Shown: positions 18,641-29,618, counted from the first letter of the stretch. The stretch is 64,000 nt of DNA from Candidatus Omnitrophota bacterium (GCA_029570205.1 JAKQSI010000128.1:4121-68120), one strand, 5' to 3'. Translations and numbers: made by a program. Notes: generated by a model from the letters alone, not told the origin.

Positions 18641-18661
18641 AAGGCGCTTGAGGAGTTGAAG

Positions 18662-19774
18662 ATGAAGTCGATGACCTCACGTGAACGACTGGTCGGCCTG
18701 TTGAATTGGGAGCCGATTGACCGAGTTCCGATTTCCTCTTACGAGATCAACCCGTGGGATCGGGAGAACTGGTATGCCCGGCAGCCGTCCTACGCAAGGC
18801 TGTGCGAATATATCCGCTCTCATGCCGATTGCCTCTGGATGGTCGGAGCGCCGGGGATCAACAAGGCGGAATGCCCGGAAACCGTAACTGAGTGGCGGGA
18901 CGGCAAGAGCGTGCATACCAAACGCATTGTCCATACCCCAAAGGGAGACCTTCAGACTGTTACGCGGGTAGATGACGACTTGCACACGACCTGGATAGTC
19001 GAGCATCCGTTCAAGAGCATCGGGGATGTAGATCGTTACCTTTCGATTCCCTGGGAATTCGGCGGATGTGACATGTCCGAGATCGAACGTGCCAAACGGG
19101 AGATCGGTGACAACGGCATTCTCTTGTGCGATATCTCCGATCCGATCTGTACACCGCCGGACCTGTTCGAATTCGGGAATTTTCTCGTGGCGGTCTTTGA
19201 GCATCGCAACAAATTGCGGGAGTTGATGGATTTCCTTCAGGAGCGGATTCTGACGGAGTTGGAATATCAACTGCAGCACGGAGCGGGACCGTTTTGGCGA
19301 ATGTGCGGCCCGGAATACGCCACACCACCCTATCTTCCACCGGAATTGTTCAAGGAATTGGTGGTAAACTATGATCGCCCGATCATTGATTTGATACACC
19401 GGTATGGGGGCAAAGTGCGTCTCCATTGTCATGGAAGGATTTCGGAGGTTCTGGACTGTTTTGTGGAGATGGGGGCCGATGCCACCGATCCCATCGAACC
19501 GCCACCGCAAGGCGACATTGAACTGGCAGAGGTGAAACGACGGGTGGGCGACAAAATGATCCTGTTCGGCAATATGGAACTATGTTGGCTGGAGTACTGC
19601 ACACCTCAAGGAATCGATGAACATGTTCGTGTCATGATGGAGAGCGCCAAAGAGGGTGGGGGATATGCCATTCTGCCGACTGCCGCACCGATCAACATCC
19701 CTCTGAAGAAGGAAACGGAACGCAATTATATCCAAATGATCGATTCGGCGCTGAAATACGGTCCGTATGAATAA
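18662..19774 (+). CDS. Uroporphyrinogen decarboxylase-family (corrinoid methyltransferase-like) protein 1
   Basis: 370 aa from ATG 18662, GAGGAG at 18650-18655. Starts MTSRERLVGLLNWEPIDRVPI, the usual N-terminus of the UroD/MtaA superfamily. The C-terminal barrel has VRLHCHG (His-Cys-His, a likely zinc site of methyltransferases) and DPIEPPPQGDI followed by LFGNMEL. True HemE active-site residues are not all present, so a methylcobamide-dependent methyltransferase or unknown activity is more likely than heme synthesis. Such paralogues are expanded in anaerobic candidate phyla; a second one lies at 25177-26352. No corrinoid protein gene is adjacent. Confidence 0.78.
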   Translation: MKSMTSRERLVGLLNWEPIDRVPISSYEINPWDRENWYARQPSYARLCEYIRSHADCLWMVGAPGINKAECPETVTEWRDGKSVHTKRIVHTPKGDLQTVTRVDDDLHTTWIVEHPFKSIGDVDRYLSIPWEFGGCDMSEIERAKREIGDNGILLCDISDPICTPPDLFEFGNFLVAVFEHRNKLRELMDFLQERILTELEYQLQHGAGPFWRMCGPEYATPPYLPPELFKELVVNYDRPIIDLIHRYGGKVRLHCHGRISEVLDCFVEMGADATDPIEPPPQGDIELAEVKRRVGDKMILFGNMELCWLEYCTPQGIDEHVRVMMESAKEGGGYAILPTAAPINIPLKKETERNYIQMIDSALKYGPYE

Positions 19775-20208
19775 TCCAGTTTCCGAACCGGGAAATAACC
19801 ATATTATTTGGAAATCGCTCAGATTGGGCGTATACTGAAATCCGGCGTGAGATAGGAAGTTCATAAACAATATAAAATCCGTCCTTCCCTGCGCCCGGTG
19901 AAACTCGGTCGGCCGCGAGGTTATCGGATTGCACCGAGCGTGACGTCGGCAGGGCCGGTAATTGGGTGAAGAAAGCGTGCTTTCGACCTTTCTTTGCCGG
20001 GCAGAAACCCTTGGCCCACCGGCGTAATAATCACGGTGGGACAGGCCTCCGTGCCTGTCGATGGCCGGAGAGGATGGGGATGAGGGGCGTCGAACCGGCG
20101 AGAGTTGGATGGCCCGTAAAGAACAGGTGGATTTGACAGGATCTGCCTGTTTTGTTCTCAAATCCATCGTGCTCCGGGTTTCCCAGCCCATTGGAGCGGA
20201 GGCTGGCA
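19775..20208. other. 434-base intergenic region with dispersed repeats
   Basis: No credible gene. It contains a TTGGGTGAAGAAAG-type repeat at about 19920-20000, matched at 49650-49740, a GGGACAGGCCTCCGTGCCTG unit at 20038-20057, and a TTGACA at 20133 that could be a -35 box for the histidine kinase, though no good -10 follows. Confidence 0.5.
20036..20062. repeat. GGGACAGGC...GCCTGTCGA repeat unit
   Basis: Single copy of the repeat that is tandem at 24911-25160 and single at 49726-49783. Confidence 0.5.
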
Positions 20209-22962
20209 ATGGGCGGTTTTGACATGGCTGTCGTTGCGGATTACTTCTGGTTTGCACTGTTTTCCGCACTGATTGGAGTGGCGCTGTTCGCTCATCGACG
20301 GTCGGTTTTTCTGCACCCATGGCCTTTATTCCTTGGTCTTTCACTTCTATGGATTTACGGGTTGTCGAATGTGCTCAATACGGTTCCTGCACTGCGGACT
20401 ATTCCGATTTTGGGAACCGGAAACACTCATAACCTGCTGCATGATTTCGTTTTTCCCTTTTTCGGGAGCCTCGCATCGGTCTCAGCCCTGATCTGGGAAA
20501 GCGTGAGCCGATCGCATCATGTCAAAGATATCTCGACCCGCGTTCAGCAGCTCTTCAACAATATCCTCGCGAATTCACCGGAAGCCGTTGTGGTCTATGA
20601 TCGCCGGAATCATGTGACTTTGTGGAATGACGAGGCGGAACGGCTTTTTGGTTATTCCCGCGAAGAGGTTCTCGGACGGGATGTCTGGGGTGATCTGGTG
20701 GCGCCGGAATTCCGGAGGAGGCAGATAAATGTCTGGAACTATTTAAGGTCGAAAGGCCCGATTGTGGATTATCCGACGCCGATGGTGTCGCGGGATGAGA
20801 GATTGCTGGATTTGCGGGTTTCTGTATTTCCCGTTAAGGATGAGAAGGGAGAGATCATCGGACGTATCAGCATTTATCGCCGGGGTGATGAAGAGACGCA
20901 GTTAGTTTTCTGGGTCGGTTCTTTCCGGTCCAGTCTGGATGTCCGACGGGGTTTGCGGGAACTGTCCGGGCATTTTCGCACAATGGTTCCTCACGATGAG
21001 ATGATTCTTTTTGCACGGGACGAGATGGATGAGACTCTTCATCTCTATGTTTCCACGGAGACAATCGCTCATTTGGATCTGTTGCCCGTGTCTTCGTCAC
21101 CGACCAGCTTTTTAACTCGGGCGTTGCACGGTGATATCAAGTGGGTCGCGGAAAGCTCGGAGTTGTTGGACCCGGCCGAGCGGATGGTGTTTGAGACGGC
21201 GCGGATTAATTCCTGCGTTGCTGTGCCCTTGCGGGACAATAAGAGGTTTGTGGGAGTCATGGCCTTGTTTGCCGGGAAGCCTCATGCATTTCAAAGTGAC
21301 CATGAAAGGGTCCTGCTTCTGCTTGCGCAGCACTTGGGTCCGGCCCTTTCAAACATGCGTCTCTTCTCGATCTATTCCTCTCTGGAAGAATCGTCCGGCC
21401 GATCATGGGAGGAGGCAGAATATGCTGTGGCCCTCGTGTCGTTGGAAGACGGGAAAATGGTTTCCGGTAACCGAACCATCTGCCTTATGCTGGACATTGC
21501 ATCGGAAGAAATCAGCCGTCACTGCCTGAAAGACCTGATTGCCCTTGAAAGTCGGAGCAAGTTCGACCATCTCCTCCGAAGAAGTCAGCAGGGAGAAACC
21601 GTTGTCGAAGAAATTCGGTTGATCTCGCTGACCGGACGTTCCGTGTGGGCGGAGATGCGTGGAAAGGTTCTAACTCACAAGGGGCATACGCATGTCTTGT
21701 TTATGCTTCGGGATTTGACGGAACGCAGGCAGTTGTTCAATGAGCTGGCCGAGCGGGAGCAGCGGTATCGGTTTTTGCTGGAGAGTGTCGGGGAGATCAA
21801 CGATATTGTCTACATGGTGGATAGTCGGGGGGATTATCTGTACTGCAACAAGTCTTTCGAGGAAACACTGGGATACGGGATTGAGGAATTTGCCGCGAAC
21901 CGGCAGAAACATCTCACAGATAATCCGCTCAACAAGATCCTGACCGAAAAACAGGGAGAACCTTTCGAGTTGCGGGACGGCAAGCCGTACCTGCTGGAGA
22001 TTTATGATTCTCAGCAACGGCGTGTTCTGTTTGAGGTTACCGAAAAACCTCTCCAGTTGCAGGATGGGTCCACGGGACTTCTTGGTGTCATGCGGAATAT
22101 CACAGAGCGTCGTCTTCTGGAGGAACGAATCCTGCAGGATAACCAGGAATTGACTTTGTTAAACGAGCGTCTGGAGCGGCTGGCCAGGGTCAAGGATGAA
22201 TTTCTGGCGAATACCTCGCATGAACTTCGAACCCCGCTTAATTCGATCCTCGGATTTACGACCCTGCTCCTGGAGGAACCTGTTTTGTCCCGGGAAGAGA
22301 CCATGGAGTTCCTGGGAAGTATCCTCCGGAGTTCCCGTCACCTTCTGGGGCTGATCAACGACATACTGGACATCGCCAAGTTGGAGTCTTCGGAAGTGCC
22401 GGTGGATCTCCAACCGGTTTCGCTTGACGAAGTGTTTTCGGAGGTTCGGTCGATCAGTCATGTGCAGGCGCGGGAAAAAGGGCTGGTGTTGGAGTTCGAG
22501 AAAATCCCCCCGGATAGACCGCTCATACTTGGGGACCGGGAGAAACTGATTCGAGTCTTGCTTAACCTGGTATCCAATGCCGTTAAGTTTACGCCGGAAG
22601 GCCAAATCAGGGTCCGGGCGGTCTATGAACAGGAACCGGGTTACGTCCGGGTTGAAGTGAGAGACACCGGAATCGGAATTCCCAAAGAGATGCAGGAGCT
22701 GGTTTTTGAGGCATTTCGGCAAGTGGATGGATCCTCAACACGTTTACACGGGGGTACCGGATTGGGCTTGGCCATCTGTAAACAGCTGGTCAAATTGATG
22801 GGCGGGCGGATTTGGATTGAAAGCGAAGGGACCGGGCGGGGAACGACCGTTCAATTTACTCTTCCCCTTGTCTCCACGGATACGGCTCACAATATGGATT
22901 CCCTTGCGCTCCTGGCTCCCGCAAAACCGGAAAAAATGGATTTGCACAACAGGGCTGATTAA
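20209..22962 (+). CDS. Membrane-bound multi-PAS/GAF sensor histidine kinase
   Basis: 917 aa from ATG 20209 (GGAGG about ten bases upstream; the frame extends to 20152). Three membrane segments in the first 110 residues, then PAS (NILANSPEAVVVYDRRNHVT), a GAF region, two more PAS-like domains (the last with EINDIVYMVDSRGDYLYCNK), coiled linker, HisKA with phospho-acceptor H671 in TSHELRTPLNS, and HATPase with NLVSNAVKF (N box), DTGIGIP (G1) and GGTGLGLAICKQL (G2). It ends without a receiver domain. A response regulator is not nearby; a 65-aa DHp-only protein follows. Ligand unknown. Confidence 0.9.
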   Translation: MGGFDMAVVADYFWFALFSALIGVALFAHRRSVFLHPWPLFLGLSLLWIYGLSNVLNTVPALRTIPILGTGNTHNLLHDFVFPFFGSLASVSALIWESVSRSHHVKDISTRVQQLFNNILANSPEAVVVYDRRNHVTLWNDEAERLFGYSREEVLGRDVWGDLVAPEFRRRQINVWNYLRSKGPIVDYPTPMVSRDERLLDLRVSVFPVKDEKGEIIGRISIYRRGDEETQLVFWVGSFRSSLDVRRGLRELSGHFRTMVPHDEMILFARDEMDETLHLYVSTETIAHLDLLPVSSSPTSFLTRALHGDIKWVAESSELLDPAERMVFETARINSCVAVPLRDNKRFVGVMALFAGKPHAFQSDHERVLLLLAQHLGPALSNMRLFSIYSSLEESSGRSWEEAEYAVALVSLEDGKMVSGNRTICLMLDIASEEISRHCLKDLIALESRSKFDHLLRRSQQGETVVEEIRLISLTGRSVWAEMRGKVLTHKGHTHVLFMLRDLTERRQLFNELAEREQRYRFLLESVGEINDIVYMVDSRGDYLYCNKSFEETLGYGIEEFAANRQKHLTDNPLNKILTEKQGEPFELRDGKPYLLEIYDSQQRRVLFEVTEKPLQLQDGSTGLLGVMRNITERRLLEERILQDNQELTLLNERLERLARVKDEFLANTSHELRTPLNSILGFTTLLLEEPVLSREETMEFLGSILRSSRHLLGLINDILDIAKLESSEVPVDLQPVSLDEVFSEVRSISHVQAREKGLVLEFEKIPPDRPLILGDREKLIRVLLNLVSNAVKFTPEGQIRVRAVYEQEPGYVRVEVRDTGIGIPKEMQELVFEAFRQVDGSSTRLHGGTGLGLAICKQLVKLMGGRIWIESEGTGRGTTVQFTLPLVSTDTAHNMDSLALLAPAKPEKMDLHNRAD

Positions 22963-22971
22963 GGGTATAAT
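22942..22971 (+). promoter_or_regulatory. Putative sigma-70 promoter for the DHp-only gene
   Basis: TTGCAC at 22942-22947, 18 bases, then TATAAT at 22966-22971, inside and just after the end of the kinase gene, 43 bases before the small gene's ATG. Confidence 0.5.
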
Positions 22972-23013
22972 GCGATTTGATGCAATTCTGAATGGAAAGA
23001 AGTTGGGTGAACA

Positions 23014-23211
23014 ATGTCTCTAAACGACCAGGAAATCCATACCCTGAAGACTCCTTTGACTGTGGTCATCGGATACGCGGAAGCCCTTCGGTCGGGAGAT
23101 TACGGGGCGATTACCTCAGACCAGCGTGAAGCGATCGATGTAATTGTGAACCGATCCCGTGAAATGCTCAAGATGCTGAGCGATATCTACGAAGGAGCGG
23201 CAGTCAGATAA
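23014..23211 (+). CDS. Stand-alone histidine phosphotransfer (DHp/HisKA-only) protein, 65 aa
   Basis: 65 aa, ATG 23014. IHTLKTPLTVVIGYAEALRS is a histidine-kinase H box with H9 followed by the LKTPL pattern, then helix two (REAIDVIVNRSREMLKM LSDIYEG by eye) of a dimerisation domain. There is no ATPase, receiver or membrane part and the gene ends there, with no frame continuing into the next 128 bases. It could dimerise with or accept phosphate from the kinase upstream. It may also be a remnant of a longer kinase; the good promoter and intact short frame argue against that. Confidence 0.7.
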   Translation: MSLNDQEIHTLKTPLTVVIGYAEALRSGDYGAITSDQREAIDVIVNRSREMLKMLSDIYEGAAVR

Positions 23212-23339
23212 GGCCGACGCAGTCAGACCGATCTTTCTGGGTCCATTTGTCCCCTCAAACCAACTGCGGAATGAGCGGTTTGAGATACCGGTATCCCACT
23301 GGAAATCTTTTATCAAACTCGGGGCCGAGATGCTGCTAT

Positions 23340-24794
<1,455 letters not shown>

Positions 24795-24910
24795 TCATTT
24801 GGAGAAGAAAATCGTGGCGACAAAACGGGGTACGGTCAATAGTGGTGACCGGTTGTCTGCAACGCGCTGTAACCGTGTTGCATTGCGATTCCGAATAACC
24901 ACCGGCAAAA

Positions 24911-25160
24911 TGCGCAGGTCTGTAGAGTGCCAGGCAGAGACGCCTGGCCTACTGGTGGGACAGGCCTCTGTGCCTGTCGAGGGGCAAATCTCAATGCGCA
25001 GGTCTGTAGAGTGCCAGGAGAGACGCCTGGCCTACTGGTGGGACAGGCCTCTGTGCCTGTCGAGGGGCAAATCTCAATGCGCAGGTCTGTAGAGTGCCAG
25101 GCAGAGACGCCTGGCCTACTGGTGGGACAGGCCTCTGTGCCTGTCGAGGGGCAAATCTCA
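24911..25160. repeat. Tandem repeat, three copies of 83-84 bases
   Basis: Units start at 24911, 24995 and 25078; each contains GTCTGTAGAGTGCCAGG, AGACGCCTGGCCTACTGGTG, GGACAGGCCTCTGTGCCTG and GAGGGGCAAATCTCA. The middle copy lacks one base near its 5' end. Units hold internal short palindromes (GCCAGGC/GCCTGGC, GACAGGC/GCCTGTC). Single copies of parts occur elsewhere in the window. The 24771-24910 stretch before it holds nothing I can identify. Confidence 0.9.
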
Positions 25161-25176
25161 GCGAGGTGGAGGAAGA

Positions 25177-26352
25177 ATGAATTCACGCGAACGAGTCCTG
25201 ACTACGCTTCGTCACCGTGAACCGGACAAAGTCCCATTTGATATGGCCGGAACCAATGTGACCGGGATTCATGTTCAGGCGTACCGGAACCTTCGGGCCT
25301 GCCTGGGGCTGCCGGAAATGCCGCCGAAATTCTCGGACGTGGTGCAGCAGATCGTGATCCCCGATGAAGATATTTTCGAGCGGCTTGAAATCGACACGCG
25401 AGGGCTGTTTCCCCGAACCGGCAGTAATTGGAACATTACGAACGAAGATATGGGTGACCGCCTGCGCTATGTGGATGACTGGGGGCTTGTGCTGGAGTTT
25501 CCCAAAGATGGGGGCCACTGGTATTCCCTGGTGAAAAGCCCCATCGATGACCCCGAGACCACGGTGGAAGCGGTGGAAAATCATACCTGGCCAAAATCGG
25601 ATCAGCCGGAGCGACTCGAGGGGCTGCGGGATCAGGCCATTCAGTTTCGCAGCGAAGGGAAGGTTGTGATTCTGAAAGGATTCTGCGCGGGCTTGGTGGA
25701 AATGGGAGAGCGTGTGCGGGGCATGGAGAACTTTCTGTGCGATATTCTTCTCGCTCCGAAAGTGGCTGTAGCGGTCATGGAGAAAGTCCTTGAATTGAAA
25801 ATCCGGTTCTGGGAAATGGCGCTCGATGCCTTAGGGGATGTAATCGATATTGTCCATGAGGCCGATGATTTCGGAACCCAGGAATCCCAACTCATCTCTC
25901 CGGAGAAGTATCGGGAACTGGTCAAGCCGAGAGAGGTGGAATTGTTCGGGTTTTTGCGTCGGAAACTGGAGGAGACCAAAGCGCCGGGGGAGGACCGTTA
26001 TATCTTCTTTCACTCCTGCGGCAACATCCGGCCGTTCCTGCCGGATTTTGACGAGTTGGGGATCGACATTCTGAATCCCGTGCATACCACGGTTCCTGAG
26101 ATGGAGCCGAATGCGCTGAAACGGGATTTCGGGTCTCGATTCACGTTCTGGGGCGGGGGAGTGGATACCCAGGGGATTCTGCCATCCGGGTCGCCGGAGC
26201 AGGTTCGAGAGAATGTGAGACGGAATGTGGAGGCGCTTGCGCCCGGCGGCGGGTATGTGTTCAATACGATTCACAACATTCAGGGCGAAGTGCCGCCGGA
26301 GAATATCATGGCGATGTGGGATGCATTGCAGGAGTATGGAGTTTACTCCTGA
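25177..26352 (+). CDS. Uroporphyrinogen decarboxylase-family (corrinoid methyltransferase-like) protein 2
   Basis: 391 aa from ATG 25177, GAGG at 25161-25170. MNSRERVLTTLRHREPDKVP is the superfamily N-terminus. FFHSCGNIRPFLPDFDELG supplies the His-X-Cys zinc-like motif, followed by DILNPVHT and, near the end, FWGGGVDTQGILPSGSPEQV and GGGYVFNTIHNIQ(GEV)PPEN, which is typical of COG0407 proteins from anaerobes. As with the 18662 gene, a demethylase/methyltransferase role is inferred; HemE function is unlikely. It is only distantly related to that first copy, so not a recent duplication. Confidence 0.8.
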   Translation: MNSRERVLTTLRHREPDKVPFDMAGTNVTGIHVQAYRNLRACLGLPEMPPKFSDVVQQIVIPDEDIFERLEIDTRGLFPRTGSNWNITNEDMGDRLRYVDDWGLVLEFPKDGGHWYSLVKSPIDDPETTVEAVENHTWPKSDQPERLEGLRDQAIQFRSEGKVVILKGFCAGLVEMGERVRGMENFLCDILLAPKVAVAVMEKVLELKIRFWEMALDALGDVIDIVHEADDFGTQESQLISPEKYRELVKPREVELFGFLRRKLEETKAPGEDRYIFFHSCGNIRPFLPDFDELGIDILNPVHTTVPEMEPNALKRDFGSRFTFWGGGVDTQGILPSGSPEQVRENVRRNVEALAPGGGYVFNTIHNIQGEVPPENIMAMWDALQEYGVYS

Positions 26353-26373
26353 GTCGGCACAAAAGGATGAACG

Positions 26374-27144
26374 ATGCGACTGGTTGAGGCGCGGATTTTT
26401 CAGGGAATCTCATGGATTCGGCATGGGGTGCTGGCTCCATCGTGGCGGGACGGAAAACCGGACCCGGCGGATAATCTCAGTTTCAAGTCCGGCGCGGAAT
26501 CTCAGGTTCGCCAAGCCAGGGCGCTTGCGGGTGAATTGCTCGGAGTGAATCCCGCGCATTTTACATATATGTATCAGGTTCACAGCGCTATGGTCTTCCG
26601 AGTAACGAGAGCAGATCGGGGAAAGGGGGCATTTCCCAACATTCCTCAGGTTGGAAATGGCGACGCGATGGTGACGGATACGACGAATGTTCCGATATCC
26701 ATTCTTGTTGCGGATTGCATTCCGATTTTCTTGGTCGATCCACATAACCGGGCAATCGGACTGGCTCATGCCGGATGGCGGGGGACAGTGGAACGCATTG
26801 TTGCGGAGACGATTCGAAAAATGCACGAGTGTTTCAACACCGATCCGGGCGATATTCTGGTTTGGATCGGGCCGGGGATCGACCGTTGCTGTTTTGAGGT
26901 GGGGCCGGAAGTCATGGCGCAGTTTCAGGACTCGTTTCCCGGCTGGGAGCTTTACTGGCTCGACCGGTCCGGGAACATCAACCTGAAAGAGATCAATCTA
27001 CGAATCGCCCTGGCGGAGGGAGTCCGCCCGGAAAATATAGAGATTTCGGGGGATTGCACATTTTGCGGGGAAGGCTATTTCTCCTATCGGCGAGACGGGG
27101 CACGAACCGGGCACAACCTGTGCGCGTTGGCCATTGTGGAATGA
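26374..27144 (+). CDS. pgeF: Peptidoglycan editing factor PgeF / YfiH (laccase-like domain)
   Basis: 256 aa. Zinc and active-site motifs in order: QVHSAMVFRVT, NGDAMVTD, VADCIPIFLVDP, IGLAHAGWRGTVERIVAETI, and GPGIDRCCFEVG. These give the His and Cys ligands of the YfiH/DUF152 fold. The enzymes remove misincorporated peptidoglycan precursors or oxidise phenols; purine nucleoside activity is known for relatives. ATG 26374 has AAAGGA about seven bases before it. Nearby genes are unrelated. Confidence 0.9.
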   Translation: MRLVEARIFQGISWIRHGVLAPSWRDGKPDPADNLSFKSGAESQVRQARALAGELLGVNPAHFTYMYQVHSAMVFRVTRADRGKGAFPNIPQVGNGDAMVTDTTNVPISILVADCIPIFLVDPHNRAIGLAHAGWRGTVERIVAETIRKMHECFNTDPGDILVWIGPGIDRCCFEVGPEVMAQFQDSFPGWELYWLDRSGNINLKEINLRIALAEGVRPENIEISGDCTFCGEGYFSYRRDGARTGHNLCALAIVE

Positions 27145-27145
27145 A

Positions 27146-27448
27146 TCACCCAAATCCGTGCTTGCGCAGCTTCTCCTCTAAAGTCAATTTCGCATCAATT
27201 TCCTCGCCGACCACCCAGGGGGTATAGTGTTTCGTTTCCGGACTGTTGGGGTCCTCGACAACGGACAAGCCGATCATCTCGCCGACATTGTACCGGCGGG
27301 TGATAGGACTGGCGTGTTCCAGGCCGCATAACACAGCGCCCTTTTCTGTCGCCTCCATCCTCACCGGGGTCACATGACGCCACATCCCCCGATATAGAAA
27401 ACGCACCATCTGTTTTCGCATGACCGCCTGAAAAAGAACACCGACCAT
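27146..27448 (-). CDS. Small WYL-like single-domain protein
   Basis: 100 aa. From ATG 27448, GGAG is nine bases upstream. VMRKQMVRFLYRG(MW)RHVTPVRM followed by a predicted second strand pair AVLCGLEHASP and RRYNVGEMIGLSVVED is the pattern of WYL Sm-like ligand-binding domains, seen here without HTH partner. I do not recognise a named family, so the WYL assignment is tentative. Ends two bases from the pgeF stop, convergent. Confidence 0.5.
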   Translation of the reverse strand: MVGVLFQAVMRKQMVRFLYRGMWRHVTPVRMEATEKGAVLCGLEHASPITRRYNVGEMIGLSVVEDPNSPETKHYTPWVVGEEIDAKLTLEEKLRKHGFG

Positions 27449-27502
27449 ATCAAACTCTCCAAATTGAGATTTGAAGGTAGTATAGAGCGCCCGCCGGCAG
27501 GT

Positions 27503-27580
27503 ACGGAGGTCTGTCCTGCCATTTTTCCCCCAGCAGGTCAGGCGTCCCTGCCTGACGGCATCCCCGCCTGACGGCAGACC
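27503..27580. repeat. Degenerate GTCAGGC/GCCTGAC repeat region
   Basis: GTACGGAGGTCTGTCCTGCC, CAGCAGGTCAGGCGTCCCTG and a second GCCTGACGGC; related to the 24911 repeats. Confidence 0.4.
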
Positions 27581-27609
27581 GGTCTTTTGTTATCATAAGA
27601 ACAGGGAAA

Positions 27610-27930
27610 ATGAAGCATATCGGATCCATGAAAATCGAGGAAATTCTTCTGAACGGGATTCTCGAAGACGAGACCGACCGGTACTACCATATCTGCTTTT
27701 TCGGGGCAAAGGGGCCGGATCGCGAGCAGTTGGAAAACTACGTGTTTGTTCCAAAGGTGGTCTGCCGGGTGTTGACCGGCCGGACGGTTGCAATTCAGGA
27801 ATGGTATGCCCGGCAGCATAAACTAACGCGTTTTGCGCAGCCGTATCGGCGGGAGAACCTGGAGATCGATATCGACAAGATTCGCCTTCGGCAGGCGCTC
27901 AAAAACATGCGGCGGCGGACAGAGGAATAA
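27610..27930 (+). CDS. Conserved-looking hypothetical protein, 106 aa
   Basis: 106 aa from ATG 27610 (AGGGAAA just before; ATG 27628 is an alternative). Mixed charged protein without membrane segments, containing YYHICFFGAKGPDRE and a basic C-terminal helix KIRLRQALKNMRRR. I do not recognise it. It is separated from neighbours by repeat sequence upstream and about 110 bases downstream. Confidence 0.55.
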   Translation: MKHIGSMKIEEILLNGILEDETDRYYHICFFGAKGPDREQLENYVFVPKVVCRVLTGRTVAIQEWYARQHKLTRFAQPYRRENLEIDIDKIRLRQALKNMRRRTEE

Positions 27931-28043
27931 CGGCCTTGGATCCCCTGGATTGACTTGCCTGCTGATAGGGACTAAAGTTTCGCCCGACAAATGCCGGACC
28001 TTCTTTGAAAAGAGAACTCCCATAATCCGACCAAGGCGGTGTG

Positions 28044-29483
28044 ATGATGCCCAACGAGACAAACAATCATTTGGAGAGAGATGTCAGCTGGTGGCAGCCG
28101 GTTTTGTTTGCTGCCATGGCGGGCGGCATGGGATGGGGTATTCGCGGACAATACGGTCACGAGACTGGTGCGATGATCGCCGGGCTTCTCGTGAGTCTTG
28201 TGTTGACCCATTTGTTCTGCAAGAGTGCACCGGCGCTGTGGGTAGCGCGTGCGGCGGCTCTGGGCACGGCCGGGATTTGTTTCGGCGGCTCGATGACTTA
28301 TGGGCAGACAGTCGGATTGACCCATGATCTCGGCCTGGTTGGCAACTGGGCGGCGTTGCGCTGGGGAATGCTGGGGCTGTCGATCAAGGGCGCAGTGTGG
28401 ATCGGTTTCGCAGGAGTTTTTCTAGGCATGGGACTTGGCGGGATCCGGTATCGTTTCCGCGATATGCTGCTCCTGATGTTTGCCTTGCTTGGCGCCTGCT
28501 ATATCGGCATCGAGATTTTTAACAATCCTTTTGATCCTGACCATAGAATCCTTCCCCGGATTTACTTCTCCGGCGACTGGTATTGGCAGCCGGATAAGGC
28601 CGACTTGCTGCCGCGTCGCGAGTGCTGGGGTGGACTATGGCTTGCGCTTCTGGCGGCGATTGCCTATGTCAGCTGGTTTCAAAAGGACCGCCTGGCACGG
28701 AATCTCGCTTTCTGGGGAATATTGGGCGGCGCCATCGGGTTTCCCCTCGGGCAATCTCTCCAGGCCTACCATGCCTGGAACCTGGACCTGTTTAAAGAGG
28801 GATTCTGGGTAACGCTCGATCCTTGCATGAATTGGTGGAATTGGATGGAAACCACATTCGGCGCGACAATGGGCGCTTCACTCGGACTTGGCCTCTGGCT
28901 CAATCGAAAACACATTCGGCCATATCCCGACGTGGAAAAGGACGTGATTCCATCCGGCATCGAGTGGACCCTGTTTGCTGTTCATGTAGCCTTCTTGGTC
29001 GGCGCGGAGTTCCTTGGACTTGGGGTACTGGAGCGGTTGTACGGATTCGGCCTCATTATGGGAATTATTCCAATGGCTGCAATCGTCGGTGGACGCTGGT
29101 GGCCGTATCTGTTGGTTCTGCCGGTGACGCTTGTACCCATTACAGGGAAGACTGTCAGGGAGCTTGTGTATAACAGACCGGTGGTTGACCCGATGTTGGG
29201 GTGGACTGTCTACTTAATTATTCCGTTACTCATTGCCCTGGCCGCGTCTGTCTGGTTTGCTCAAAAAGGGAAGGCGGGACAGGTTGGATTCGGGTTCACA
29301 CGCCCTGTGCTATTGCTGAATACCTGGTTGTATTTCTTTCTTAACTTTGCGTTTTTCCGTTATCCGTGGCCCTGGGCCGAGTGGACCGTCCGCACACCAA
29401 ACGCGATCGTGTTTACGATCTGTGCCCTCGGTCTGACTGTAGCCGCCTTCATGGGACGGCCCAAGCGATCCGTAGTGCCATAA
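28044..29483 (+). CDS. Multi-pass membrane protein of unknown function
   Basis: 479 aa from ATG 28044 (AAGGCGG at 28032-28038; GTG 28041 and ATG 28047 also possible). About twelve hydrophobic segments. N-terminal region has a glycine-rich stretch AAMAGGMGWGIRGQYGHETG, followed by pairs such as GGSMTYGQTVGLTHD and FLGMGLGGIRYRF. Proteins of this general type are frequent in Planctomycetota/Lentisphaerota-like genomes next to sugar genes, but I know of no function. Inner-membrane location is certain; transport is a guess. Confidence 0.7.
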   Translation: MMPNETNNHLERDVSWWQPVLFAAMAGGMGWGIRGQYGHETGAMIAGLLVSLVLTHLFCKSAPALWVARAAALGTAGICFGGSMTYGQTVGLTHDLGLVGNWAALRWGMLGLSIKGAVWIGFAGVFLGMGLGGIRYRFRDMLLLMFALLGACYIGIEIFNNPFDPDHRILPRIYFSGDWYWQPDKADLLPRRECWGGLWLALLAAIAYVSWFQKDRLARNLAFWGILGGAIGFPLGQSLQAYHAWNLDLFKEGFWVTLDPCMNWWNWMETTFGATMGASLGLGLWLNRKHIRPYPDVEKDVIPSGIEWTLFAVHVAFLVGAEFLGLGVLERLYGFGLIMGIIPMAAIVGGRWWPYLLVLPVTLVPITGKTVRELVYNRPVVDPMLGWTVYLIIPLLIALAASVWFAQKGKAGQVGFGFTRPVLLLNTWLYFFLNFAFFRYPWPWAEWTVRTPNAIVFTICALGLTVAAFMGRPKRSVVP

Positions 29484-29618
29484 CGCAGGATGGACCCGGG
29501 ATTCCGGTTTTCCCCGCCCGGAATGACGATGAAGAATAACGTTTTGCGTCCCTCCGAGAGTGGGGCCGAGGGAGGGTTGTGGGATTGTCGCCTTTATATG
29601 GAACCGCTCACCTGGCGA

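Noticed and set aside
24911-25160. CRISPR or coding repeat (open frames exist on both strands)
   Set aside because: Units are adjacent without spacers, and the frames arise only from the repeat; no ribosome site or protein-like content.
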